Part shown: positions 52,307-60,724 of the stretch, piece after piece
Numbering within the stretch: the first letter of the stretch is position 1
Layout: each line of letters begins with the position of its first letter
Assembly: GCA_049446715.1 (NCBI GenBank)
Contig: JBMTQX010000003.1
Span: forward strand, 33,756-97,755
Direction: 5' to 3'
DNA: 64,000 nucleotides
Source of the DNA: Eutrophocola sp049446715
GTDB lineage: Bacteria > Pseudomonadota > Gammaproteobacteria > Pseudomonadales > Pseudohongiellaceae
Translations under genes and position numbers: made by a program
Notes under the pieces: model-generated
Databases searched by the model: none
The model's input: the letters and a program-made list of their open reading frames with translations, nothing else
Told to the model about the DNA's origin: nothing

Positions 52307-54826
52307 ATGCAAGCAAGATTCCAGTTTAAAAGAAAAAAAGGGGCGCTCTTACTCAGCTGTTCGTGCTTGGCCGCCGTGCTGGCGCCGGAACTGAACGCGC
52401 AGGCGCTGGAAGAAATCGTCGTCACGGCTGAGCGCCGTGCCACCTCACTACAGGACACACCTATCTCGGTACTGTCCTTTTCCAACGAAATGATGCAGGC
52501 CAGGGGTGTCGAAACCATCGAAGACCTGGCGACCAATTCTCCCAACCTGGACATCAAGGGTTCCAGGGGCACGGGTAACGTATCACCCACATACCAAATT
52601 CGCGGTATTTCCGGAGGTGGCGGTTCCACCGGTGAGCGTGGTGTGGGCTTCTATCTTGATGGTGTCTTCGTGCCGCGTCAGACCGGGCCTTACATGCAGG
52701 TGCTGGATCTCGAGCGGGTGGAAGTGCTGCGCGGTCCCCAGGGCACACTGTTCGGGCGTAACAGCCTCGGTGGCGCCATCCGTGTGTTCACACAGCAGCC
52801 GACTCAAGAGAAAGACGGCTACGTGCAGGTACGCGCGGGTAACCAGGACCGTCGTGACCTCAACCTGATGTTCAATACACCGCTGAGCGACACCTTCGCG
52901 GTACGCGGGCAGGCGGCCTGGCTGGAGCAGGGCGGGTATGTCAATCGCGGGCCACAGGAACTGGGCAGTTCCGAGAACCTGATTCTGCGTTTGCGCGCTG
53001 CCTGGGAGGCTTCACCCGATCTAAGTGTCAATTTTGGTGTTATGCATCTGGACTCCGAGTCAGATGGCAACCCGCAGGATCTGGAAACCTTCGACATGGC
53101 CCCGGTGGATCCCATCAACGGCACCAGTGAGTTCATCAGTTTTGAAGGCGGTTATGCCGACTGGATGTCCGACTTCCTGGAAGCTTCCGGACAGGAACGG
53201 CTGCGCAACAATGACCCACGGTTGCTGCTCGATGATTACAATATGCCGTCCTTCTGTTTTCTCGATGACCCCGATCCGGACTGGGACGATCTCTGTCTGC
53301 AGGTCAACAAAAGCACCTACACCCAGTACGACATGACCGCGACCTACAACCTGTCGGACATCACCACGCTGACCTCGGTCACCGGGTATTCCGATTTTGA
53401 AAGCAGCGGTATCACAGACTGGCAGCTGCTGGGTATGGAGCGGCGGCCGAGTGAGGCGGAGTCCTGGACGTTCTACCAGGAGCTGCAGCTGAATACGGTG
53501 TTTTACGATGGCGCGGTGGATTTCGTCACCGGTCTGAGCTTTTTCCATGAGACCGCGGAAAGCCCGCGCAACTACCTGCTGCAGGCAACCGGCACCAGTA
53601 TTTTCGGAGCACCGGGTCTGCCCTTTACCACCCCCACCAACCAGAATCCCAATGGCAATGGCTGGACCGGCGGACGTATCACGGGTGACAACGCCATCAC
53701 CCAGAAATCCGATTCCTGGGGCATATTTACCAGCGGCACCTGGCATGTGAACGAGAGGGTAAACGTGACGGCAGGTCTGCGTTACGCCTATGACCAGAAG
53801 GATTACAAGCAAACCGAGTTTGCTTCGGCTGACTTCACCCCGGCACCCGGTACGGATTCCACGACGGTCACAGCAGACGATGACTGGTCGGAACTGGACT
53901 GGCGTTTTACGGCTGACTACCACCTGACGGATGACGTCATGGTCTACGGAACAGTGTCAAAGGCTTTCCGCTCCGGCTCCTATGCCTATGCGATCCTGGA
54001 CAATATCCCCGGACCGGAGCAGAGCGGTGACTTCATTCAGCCGGTGCCGCCTGAAAAGGTGGTCAACCGCGAAGTCGGTATCCGTTCCGAACTGTTCGAC
54101 AGTCGTCTGCGCATGAACCTGACCTACTTCGACATGGAGTACAGTGACCGGCAGAACCCGGCCGCGCGGTCGGATCCGAACTCGCCGGTCGGCTTTGTCA
54201 TTCAGCTGACCAACCAGGGTGATATTGATATCGACGGCCTGGAACTGGACATGCAGTACGCGGTCACCGACAACTTCTCACTGACGGCCAGTGCCGGCTG
54301 GATTGACACCAAAGTGAACGATGTCTGTGTGAACAACGGCATCTACCTGTTCCCGTCACCGGCGGAAGAAAGCTACCAGTTGGGCGGCATGTGGAATTTT
54401 GACTTGGCCAACAGTGGTCGTGTCGACTTCTCCCTGAACTACGCCTACACCGGTGCCCAGCAGACCCATCCGGGTGGTGTGGAAGCGCCCAACGGACCGG
54501 GCTCATCCGGTTGCGGTACGGGGCCCTTTGGTGTGCCGGTGGCGGAGTGGTTTCTGGACTCTCGGTACGAGCTGCCCGGATATGGACTGCTCAATGCCAG
54601 GGTGACATACACGAACCCGGCCAATACCTGGGAAGTGTCCCTGTTCGGCAACAACGTGACCGATAAACAATACGGCAACTTTGCCAGCCGCTTCGGTGGC
54701 GGTTACTGGGAAGGGCCTCCGCCCGCCCCGGTCAACCTGAAAGCCCCCCTGCGTTCGGCGCTGGGGGTCACACGCGGCAGGCCGTTGAACTGGGGGCTGT
54801 CGTTCAAGTACCGGTTTAACCAGTAA
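52307..54826 (+). CDS. TonB-dependent receptor
   Basis: 839-aa outer-membrane receptor. ATG at 52307 after GGGGAAAAGTA. Signal peptide LLLSCSCLAAVLAPELNAQ, TonB box EEIVVTAERR right after it, plug domain (LQDTPISVLSFSNEMMQARG, RVEVLRGPQGTLFGRNSLGG) and a 22-strand-type beta barrel ending with a typical aromatic C-terminus (LSFKYRFNQ). The VVTAERRATSLQDTPISV start is of the class common in marine and sphingomonad receptors. Substrate unknown; no neighbouring catabolic gene tells it. It ends at a strong terminator. Confidence 0.95.
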   Translation: MQARFQFKRKKGALLLSCSCLAAVLAPELNAQALEEIVVTAERRATSLQDTPISVLSFSNEMMQARGVETIEDLATNSPNLDIKGSRGTGNVSPTYQIRGISGGGGSTGERGVGFYLDGVFVPRQTGPYMQVLDLERVEVLRGPQGTLFGRNSLGGAIRVFTQQPTQEKDGYVQVRAGNQDRRDLNLMFNTPLSDTFAVRGQAAWLEQGGYVNRGPQELGSSENLILRLRAAWEASPDLSVNFGVMHLDSESDGNPQDLETFDMAPVDPINGTSEFISFEGGYADWMSDFLEASGQERLRNNDPRLLLDDYNMPSFCFLDDPDPDWDDLCLQVNKSTYTQYDMTATYNLSDITTLTSVTGYSDFESSGITDWQLLGMERRPSEAESWTFYQELQLNTVFYDGAVDFVTGLSFFHETAESPRNYLLQATGTSIFGAPGLPFTTPTNQNPNGNGWTGGRITGDNAITQKSDSWGIFTSGTWHVNERVNVTAGLRYAYDQKDYKQTEFASADFTPAPGTDSTTVTADDDWSELDWRFTADYHLTDDVMVYGTVSKAFRSGSYAYAILDNIPGPEQSGDFIQPVPPEKVVNREVGIRSELFDSRLRMNLTYFDMEYSDRQNPAARSDPNSPVGFVIQLTNQGDIDIDGLELDMQYAVTDNFSLTASAGWIDTKVNDVCVNNGIYLFPSPAEESYQLGGMWNFDLANSGRVDFSLNYAYTGAQQTHPGGVEAPNGPGSSGCGTGPFGVPVAEWFLDSRYELPGYGLLNARVTYTNPANTWEVSLFGNNVTDKQYGNFASRFGGGYWEGPPPAPVNLKAPLRSALGVTRGRPLNWGLSFKYRFNQ

Positions 54827-54846
54827 GTCAATTACCGGACTGCACG

Positions 54847-54886
54847 AAAAAAGCCGGCATGCCCGTAATGGCATGCCGGCTTTTTT
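54847..54886. terminator. Bidirectional terminator after the TonB receptor
   Basis: Perfect 11-bp stem GCCGGCATGCC / GGCATGCCGGC with loop CGTAAT, A-run before and T-run after. It serves the receptor gene and the converging DUF2721 gene. Confidence 0.93.
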
Positions 54887-54918
54887 GTATGGCTGGTATG
54901 AACTACCAAAAGCGATGG

Positions 54919-55359
54919 TCAGTCCTCGTGGAATTCGAACGCCGAGGTGCTCATGCGGATTTCGCGCAGGAACAGCATGAAGGCCAGGCTCAGGCACATC
55001 ATGCCGACGACGAACAGGAAGGCCACAAAACTCGATACGTTGACCTCGAGCAGCGCACCCAGGAAAAGTGACACGATCACCAGGCACACCAGCAGGGCGC
55101 AAGAGGTGGCCAGGGTGATGGCCCAGTTGGTGTAGCTGGCCCGGGTGTCGAGCCGGTTCAGTTCGGCGCGGATATCCTGCAGTTCTTCAACCGAGGCGCT
55201 GGCTTTGCGGTCTTTCAGGAAGCGGCCACGATCGATGATGCGGCCCAGGCGATTGGACATGACCATGAGGGCGCCGCTGATACCGGCCAGCAGGAAGACC
55301 GGTGCGACTGCCAGCTGGATGACGCTGGCAATACTGCTGATCTGGAAAAATGAATCCAT
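54919..55359 (-). CDS. DUF2721 membrane protein
   Basis: 146 aa. Three hydrophobic segments (SVIQLAVAPVFLLAGISGAL, WAITLATSCALLVCLVIVSL, FVAFLFVVGMMCLSLAFMLF) and the conserved NRLGRIIDRGRFLKDRK cytoplasmic motif of DUF2721. Inner-membrane protein of unknown function. It ends with an acidic tail (FEFHED). The neighbour upstream on the same strand is the DUF6152 protein 20 bp away. Confidence 0.9.
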   Translation of the reverse strand: MDSFFQISSIASVIQLAVAPVFLLAGISGALMVMSNRLGRIIDRGRFLKDRKASASVEELQDIRAELNRLDTRASYTNWAITLATSCALLVCLVIVSLFLGALLEVNVSSFVAFLFVVGMMCLSLAFMLFLREIRMSTSAFEFHED

Positions 55360-55379
55360 GACGTTATCGAGACCTCTGT

Positions 55380-56444
55380 TTATTCCCCAGCGTATTCTTC
55401 ACAGGCAAACGGCAGGATCTCCACGCCAGGGACGTGAATCCATTTCTTCGACAGGTGTACCGGTGTGGTGAGGTTGATCGCATCAGTGACCACCATCTGG
55501 TAATCCATGAACGCGCCGTCCTCGATCATGGTAAAGCGCTCCTCGATGCCGGCGGCACGGCTCAGCGGAATGCCACGCTGGTTCAGCCAGGGAAAGCTGA
55601 TATGGGTTGTGCGGGCCACCAGCGTGCTGTCCGGCGCCCAGGGTTGGCCGCCTTCCCACCAGCCCCAGGAATAGCCCAGCAGTGAAAACGGCGTGCCGGC
55701 AGGTGCGCCTGACTCACCAACATGGATGGTGCGGCGCAGGTCATATTCCTCGATACGCAGCACCACGTCGTTACCGTCGCGCAGGATCTCCATGGGCAGG
55801 GGCTGTTCCATGATGAGCGGCATGCCCTTGGGCTGGCAGTTGTTGGTGGGGTTGTCGCGGGCCAGGTCAAAATTGTGGAATACCGCCAGTGCTGTATCCG
55901 TCAGCGGGTAATTGGCCGCGATGTCGTAGTCGCGATTGATGGATTCCGGAAACAGGAAACCGTCGGCACCGGTAAAGGTCCACATGCGGAAGATCCCCCG
56001 TTCAGGCTGGCTGCGATCGCCTTCAGTGCGAAAACGGTAGGAAAAATCCCCGGTGACCTCATCCTTGAAATAGGCATCCTGGCCGGTCTGCATCAGCAGT
56101 TCGGTGCCATCAGGCAGCAGCACGTTGGTGGCAAAGGCCTCCACCTTGTCAGTCAGCGGTGGCCATGCTGCTACGCGGATGGTCATGCCTTCCTTGATGG
56201 CGTCCCGCGGGATGCCAGCGCGCTGCATGAGCGTGGGGGAGCCGCTTTCCAGGTCCCACTCGGTGCCATCGGCAGTCTCCAGGAAGATGTGGATATGCGG
56301 GTTTTCCCAGTGCAGCCGGGTCACCACGCCCTCCAGTTCCTGGTGCGTGCTGTTGTCAAAACGGCCGAAGAAGCTGTGATGGGCCTGCAGTGCTGCCGGC
56401 AGGCCGAGAAGCAGCAGGAGTAGAGGTACGGTCAGGCGTGGCAT
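55380..56444 (-). CDS. DUF6152-type secreted protein
   Basis: 354 aa from the ATG at 56444, with AGGGGAAAC before it. Signal VPLLLLLLGLPAALQA; cleavage after LQA leaves HHSFFGRFD as the mature start, with two His. The first about 110 residues (ELEGVVTRLHWENPHIHIFL, WDLESGSPTLMQRAGI, MTIRVAAWP) match DUF6152, which is a small OB-like domain. The remaining part (WMWTFTGADGF-type, NFDLARDNPTNNCQPKGMPL) has no other recognised family. It is encoded beside the DUF2721 gene. Function unknown. Confidence 0.82.
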   Translation of the reverse strand: MPRLTVPLLLLLLGLPAALQAHHSFFGRFDNSTHQELEGVVTRLHWENPHIHIFLETADGTEWDLESGSPTLMQRAGIPRDAIKEGMTIRVAAWPPLTDKVEAFATNVLLPDGTELLMQTGQDAYFKDEVTGDFSYRFRTEGDRSQPERGIFRMWTFTGADGFLFPESINRDYDIAANYPLTDTALAVFHNFDLARDNPTNNCQPKGMPLIMEQPLPMEILRDGNDVVLRIEEYDLRRTIHVGESGAPAGTPFSLLGYSWGWWEGGQPWAPDSTLVARTTHISFPWLNQRGIPLSRAAGIEERFTMIEDGAFMDYQMVVTDAINLTTPVHLSKKWIHVPGVEILPFACEEYAGE

Positions 56445-56557
56445 GGTGTTTCCCCTTGCAAGTGTGCGCTTGTCCCACGTGTTTTTGTTATGGGGCAGAT
56501 CATACTGCAATTCGGGCCGGCTTGTGATGTGGTGCGGTAGCGTGCACCTGCTGTGTT

Positions 56558-57291
56558 ATGCTTTTCCGCTCATCCAACCAGGTCAGTCAGTGCGTGCGCA
56601 AACTCAATCCGGTTCTCCTGCTGATGATTTTCAGTGTGCTGATCTTCCTGGTGCGCAAGGTCTTCTTTCCGCAATATACAGACGACATGCTGATCAGTGC
56701 CCTGCAGGGCCTGCTGGCGCAATTGGGGTTGCTCAGCGTGGTCTATCTGCTGCTGGGGTTTGTGGTCTGCGCATTCTTTTTTATTCCGGTATTCATGCCC
56801 CTTTGTATCCTGTGCGGTGCCTTTTATGGGCCGGTGCAGGGCAGTGTGGTGGCGCTGGCGGGCATTACGCTGGGGTGCGTGGCCACGACCGTGTCGGTAC
56901 GGCGGGTTTTCGGGGCATGGGGCGCGTTGTGATGGACAACCCCGAGTACAAGAACCTGCTGGTCAAACTGACCCATCACGGTGTGGTAGTTGTGCTTCTG
57001 GTTCGCCTGGCCTTTGTCGTACCCTATATCCTTCAGAACATCCTGCTGGCGTTGACCAATATCAGTATCGCCCGGCTCACCCTGCTGACCTTGCTGGGGG
57101 GGATTCCGGGTGCCGTCAGTGACAGTTTTCTGGGGGCCGGCCTGGTCAGCCTGGGCAACACCGACCTGTATGGCGCCATGGTCATGGTACCTGTAGTGGT
57201 GCTATATCTGGTCAATGCGCAGGTGTCATACCTGCGCCGGAAACACGGACTGGCAGAGGACACTGATCTGCCATCATACACATCGCGTTGA
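56558..57291 (+). pseudogene. TVP38/VTT-type membrane protein, one frameshift
   Basis: Two overlapping frames encode the two halves of a VTT (SNARE-associated/TVP38-like) membrane protein. First half 56558-56930: LNPVLLLMIFSVLIFLVRKV, FFIPVFMPLCILCGAFYGPV, GSVVALAGITLGCVATTVSV. Second half to 57291: MDNPEYKNLLVKLTHHGVVV, LVRLAFVVPYILQNILLALT, TLLTLLGGIPGAVSDSFLGA. A single shift near 56910 joins them; the sequence there has runs of G, so a sequencing slip is as likely as a real mutation. If corrected, about 240 aa. Confidence 0.75.
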
Positions 57292-57325
57292 AGACATGCC
57301 GCCCGGCGGCAACAAGGGGACAATC

Positions 57326-58276
57326 ATGAAGACATTCAAGGGATTCAGCCTAGCGGTGCTGACACTGCTGGCCTTGCCGACACAGGCGCAGGACGACCTG
57401 GTGCGGCAGGCCTTTGCGGGCGTGGCGGATATCGGCAAACAATGGAACGGCCAGGTCAATACCGCCACCCAGGCGCTGTACACACCGCTGCATCAGGCAG
57501 TGGATCAAGCCGGTCTGGTACTGCACGAAGATATTGCCTATGGCCCGGATCCATTGCAGACCTTCGATCTCTGGGTGAGTGAGGCACCCTTTCGCGAGGG
57601 TGGTCCTGTGCTGGTGTATTTCCATGGCGGCGGCCTGACCGGCGGTGACAAGGTCAGCGCGGCGACTGACAACCTGATATACAGCAACGTTGGCAAGTTT
57701 GCGGCGCGCATGGGCGGTGTCGGCATCAACGCCAATTACCGCCTCGCCCCGGCGGTGAAATTCCCGGCCGGTGCTGAGGACCTGCGCGAGATCATTCGGT
57801 GGATCAAGGCCAATGTGGCCGAATATGGTGGCGATCCGGACAACATCTTCCTGATGGGTAATTCCGCTGGCGCCACGCATGTGGCCAGTTACCTGTACCA
57901 CGAACCGTCCCAGTTGCCGGAAGGTCCGGGAATACGGGCAGCGATTCTCAGCTCCTGCGGCTGTGCCGGTGGTGGTGCCGCGTATTACGGCGAGGATGCC
58001 GCCGTGCGTGAAGCGACCTCACCCCTGGCGCTGGCAAAATCCTATGCCGGCCAACCTGTACCGGTGTATCTGTGGAGTGCGCAGTACGATCCGTCCAACA
58101 TCGAAGCCAGTGTTGCCGATCTGTATGCCACGTTGTGTCACAAGTTTGAGGACTGCCCGCTATACACCCAGTGGCAGGGCTATAACCACGTGTCCCATGT
58201 CATGAGTATCGACACGGCAGACACGACCATCACCAATGGCTTGATCCGGTTCTATCACCAACTCATTGGCGACTAG
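57326..58276 (+). CDS. Secreted alpha/beta-hydrolase (HSL-type esterase)
   Basis: 316 aa from the ATG at 57326, preceded by AAGGGGAC. Signal SLAVLTLLALPTQAQ. The HSL/esterase motifs are HGGG (100-103, oxyanion hole) and GNSAG (178-182, nucleophile Ser180). Candidate acid and His are in YLWSAQYDPSNIE and WQGYNHVSHVMS. A CGCAGGG segment with two Cys is unusual. Predicted periplasmic esterase. Repeat element C begins 17 bp after its stop. Confidence 0.9.
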   Translation: MKTFKGFSLAVLTLLALPTQAQDDLVRQAFAGVADIGKQWNGQVNTATQALYTPLHQAVDQAGLVLHEDIAYGPDPLQTFDLWVSEAPFREGGPVLVYFHGGGLTGGDKVSAATDNLIYSNVGKFAARMGGVGINANYRLAPAVKFPAGAEDLREIIRWIKANVAEYGGDPDNIFLMGNSAGATHVASYLYHEPSQLPEGPGIRAAILSSCGCAGGGAAYYGEDAAVREATSPLALAKSYAGQPVPVYLWSAQYDPSNIEASVADLYATLCHKFEDCPLYTQWQGYNHVSHVMSIDTADTTITNGLIRFYHQLIGD

Positions 58277-58292
58277 GGTCGCCAATGACAGA

Positions 58293-58589
58293 GGCAAGAG
58301 ACTAGAAACAAGAGACAAGAGGCAAGGACGACCCGTCCGGCTGCAGGTTTCGCCCGTAGGCTGGAAGAGGCCCGCGGGGCCGTTATCCGGCGTCATAGTC
58401 AGTCAGGAGTGGCAGCGAGGAATATCAGGCGACCCTTGGTCGCCATGCCGGATGACGGCGCCAGCGCCTTTTACGGCCTACATCATTTACCGAATCCAGG
58501 CATGTTTCGGAAAAACCTTGACAGAAAAATGCCAAAATTCATCCTGTTCTTGCCTCTTGCCTCTTGCCTCTTGCCTCTTGCCTCTTGCC
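58293..58589. repeat. Paired inverted heptamer-repeat element C
   Basis: Left arm 58293-58327 is GGCAAGA GACTAGA AACAAGA and GACAAGA GGCAAGG; right arm 58548-58589 is six perfect copies of TCTTGCC. The interior (about 220 bp) has no supported gene. The element fills the gap between the convergent esterase and VOC genes. Confidence 0.85.
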
Positions 58590-58591
58590 AC

Positions 58592-59131
58592 TTAGCCCGG
58601 AAACGGTCGTACCGGATCGCGGCCATCCCAGTCCACTGACGCCTGGTAAATGCTGGTAAACAATTCATCCATGGCGGCATTGCCCGGAATCAGTTCCACG
58701 AAACCCGGATTGCGCACGCCATCATCCATGTAGCGCACCCGGCCCGAACCGACGTCGGCCGCAAAAGCCTCCTCATAACCCCGCGCCTGGTAAGCCTGTG
58801 ATGCCGCCAGGGTGTCGTCCACGGCAATGCCAATGTGATGGAAGCCATAACCGCGTGCCTCGATGGTTTCCTGGTAGACGGAAGGGTGGTCGTCATTGGG
58901 CTGGATGAGCTCGATGTTCATGTGTCCGGCAAAGGCCATGGCAATGGCGACATCGGCCTGCGAAGGCTGTCCCCGGTAAACCTGGTCCGGCCCCGAAAAG
59001 CTTTCGAGCAGAAAGAAGGGGCCGGTGTTGCCGTCCATGAGCCACCAGTTCATGGCGGCCCGAATGTCCTCCACCACGTAGGCCATCTGCATGACCTGCC
59101 CCGTGCGCTGTCCAAAACCGAATTCAGCCAT
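58592..59131 (-). CDS. VOC (glyoxalase-like) family protein
   Basis: 179-aa cytoplasmic protein. The vicinal-oxygen-chelate fold is shown by VMQMAYVVEDIRAAMNWWLM, NIELIQPNDDHPSVYQE (Glu ligand), GYGFHHIGIAVDDTLAASQ (His ligand) and GFVELIP (C-terminal ligand). Members include methylmalonyl-CoA epimerases, lactoylglutathione lyases and dioxygenases; nothing decides between them. Its stop lies 3 bp from repeat element C. Confidence 0.88.
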   Translation of the reverse strand: MAEFGFGQRTGQVMQMAYVVEDIRAAMNWWLMDGNTGPFFLLESFSGPDQVYRGQPSQADVAIAMAFAGHMNIELIQPNDDHPSVYQETIEARGYGFHHIGIAVDDTLAASQAYQARGYEEAFAADVGSGRVRYMDDGVRNPGFVELIPGNAAMDELFTSIYQASVDWDGRDPVRPFPG

Positions 59132-59249
59132 CGTAGATCCCCTTGTTTCGAAAGTTGTTGACCAGGCGTAGTGTAACGCCGGTTGTGATGGGTCGTTCTG
59201 TTGCCTTGCTGCGGGCCTGGCTAGCCATTCTACCTGAAGCCGGCAGGAT

Positions 59250-60453
59250 CCCTGAATGATGCCGGGTGTCCGGTTCCTGCCAACAATCCGGCCCTGGGTA
59301 TTTGTGGCCAGTCTGCCGGTGATGTGAACAACTCGGTGGCGATCCAGTACTCCAAGGTGCCGAATATCGAAGGGGACATGGATGTGTCGAAATACTCCGG
59401 TGAGTTACTGGTTCCGCTGCTGGCCAACGACACCATCGACCAGCTCTGGCCGCACGTCGTGCTGACTGTTCCGGTTCCGGCGGTATGGGGGCCTGGCAGT
59501 GGGGTGTGGATGCGCAGCTGAACGACCAGCTGCGCCTGCGCTTCACCCGCTCCCACGACGTGCGTGCAGGTACCCAGTCTGAACGTTATGACCAGACCGG
59601 TGGTGCCTCTTCAGTCAATGACCCGTTCCTGGATAACCAGGCGTTCAACATCTTCCAGACCAGCGGTGGTGATCCCAACATTCGTCCGGAAGAGGCCCAC
59701 ACCATTACCGCCGGCATCGCGTACCAGCCGCTCTGGCTGGATGGCTTGTCCGTTTCTCTGGACTGGTATGACGTATCCCTGGAAGACGCCATCTCCACAC
59801 TGACCGTGCAGCAGGTGCTGGACCAGTGTTTTGCCGGTGACAATACCTTGTGTGACCGTATTACCCGCAACCCGGAAGGCACCATCAACATCATCAAGGC
59901 CAACGTGCTCAACGTGGCCAAGGCGAATGTCAGTGGTTACGACCTGGAGCTGGCCTACAACCGCGAAGTGGATTTCTCCGACTGGGGTGGTGCCGAGAGT
60001 CTCGGTTTCCGTGTCTTCTCCAGCTACCTTAAGGAAAACTCCTCGCAGGTTTTCAGCGCCCCGGTCATTGACCGTGCCGGCCAGACCCAGGGCTTCGAGT
60101 TGCCCGAGCTAAAAGTCACGGCCAGCATGAACTGCCGCAACGGGCCGTTCTCCGGCTTCTTCCAGCTGCGCTGGATTGATGAAGGCATCAGGGACACCCT
60201 GCATACCGAGGGCAACCAGATCGACAGGAACAAGATCGACAGTGCCACCTATGCGGACATGAACCTGCGTTACGAGTTTGAACTGGACCAGGGCTATATC
60301 GAACTGTTTGGCAACGTGTCGAACGTGTTTGATGAAGATCCACCCGTTACGCCGAGCTTCGGTCTGTTCTCAGGCTCCTCCAACCAGACCAACTCGGGCC
60401 TGTTTGGCCTGCTTGGCCGCCGCTTTACCATCGGCCTCAGGTATACCGACTAA
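59250..60453 (+). pseudogene. TonB-dependent receptor C-terminal remnant
   Basis: The C-terminal two-fifths of an outer-membrane receptor. A first piece in one frame (CPVPANNPALGICGQSAGDV, SVAIQYSKVPNIEGDMDVSK) shifts near 59455 to the open frame 59485-60453, with barrel segments such as RLRFTRSHDVRAGTQSER, FLDNQAFNIFQTSGGDPNIR, GYDLELAYNREVDF, IELFGNVSNVFDEDPPVTPS and the terminal GLRYTD. There is no signal, TonB box or plug anywhere upstream, so it is a 5'-deleted gene plus a frameshift. It still has its own terminator. Confidence 0.85.
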
Positions 60454-60462
60454 ACTGAAGGG

Positions 60463-60693
60463 TTAGCCCCCCAGTAAAAAACCCCGCTGTGAGCGATCGC
60501 AGCGGGGTTTTTTCTTTACAGGGTACTCAGAAAACCGACTGGATGAAGCGGTGGATGGTGTCAGTGCCCTAGCAGTGTCCACGACGCTGCTGGGGGTGCC
60601 GGGCAGCGTTGTATCGGTCAGCGGGCCTTGCCGGCCAATTGCGGCGAGGGCGGAAAGAAGAACCAGTAGTTTGCGCAGTCGTGAGATCAGCAA
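60463..60693 (-). CDS. Short signal-peptide ORF, doubtful
   Basis: 76 codons from a TTG at 60693: LISRLRKLLVLLSALAAIG looks like a signal peptide, then a Thr/Ser-rich stretch (TDTTLPGTPSSVVDTARALT) and a tail that is encoded by the terminator 60476-60514. This is probably a remnant of a secreted-protein gene cut by deletion, or chance. No family recognised. Confidence 0.3.
   Translation of the reverse strand: MLISRLRKLLVLLSALAAIGRQGPLTDTTLPGTPSSVVDTARALTPSTASSSRFSEYPVKKKPRCDRSQRGFLLGG
60476..60514. terminator. Terminator after the TonB receptor remnant
   Basis: Stem AACCCCGCTG / CAGCGGGGTT with a ten-base loop, flanked by A-run and T-run. It faces both the receptor remnant and the leftward ankyrin 3 gene. 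Confidence 0.9.
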
Positions 60694-60724
60694 GGTCTTG
60701 CGTGATGATGAGGACCGAAGCGGT

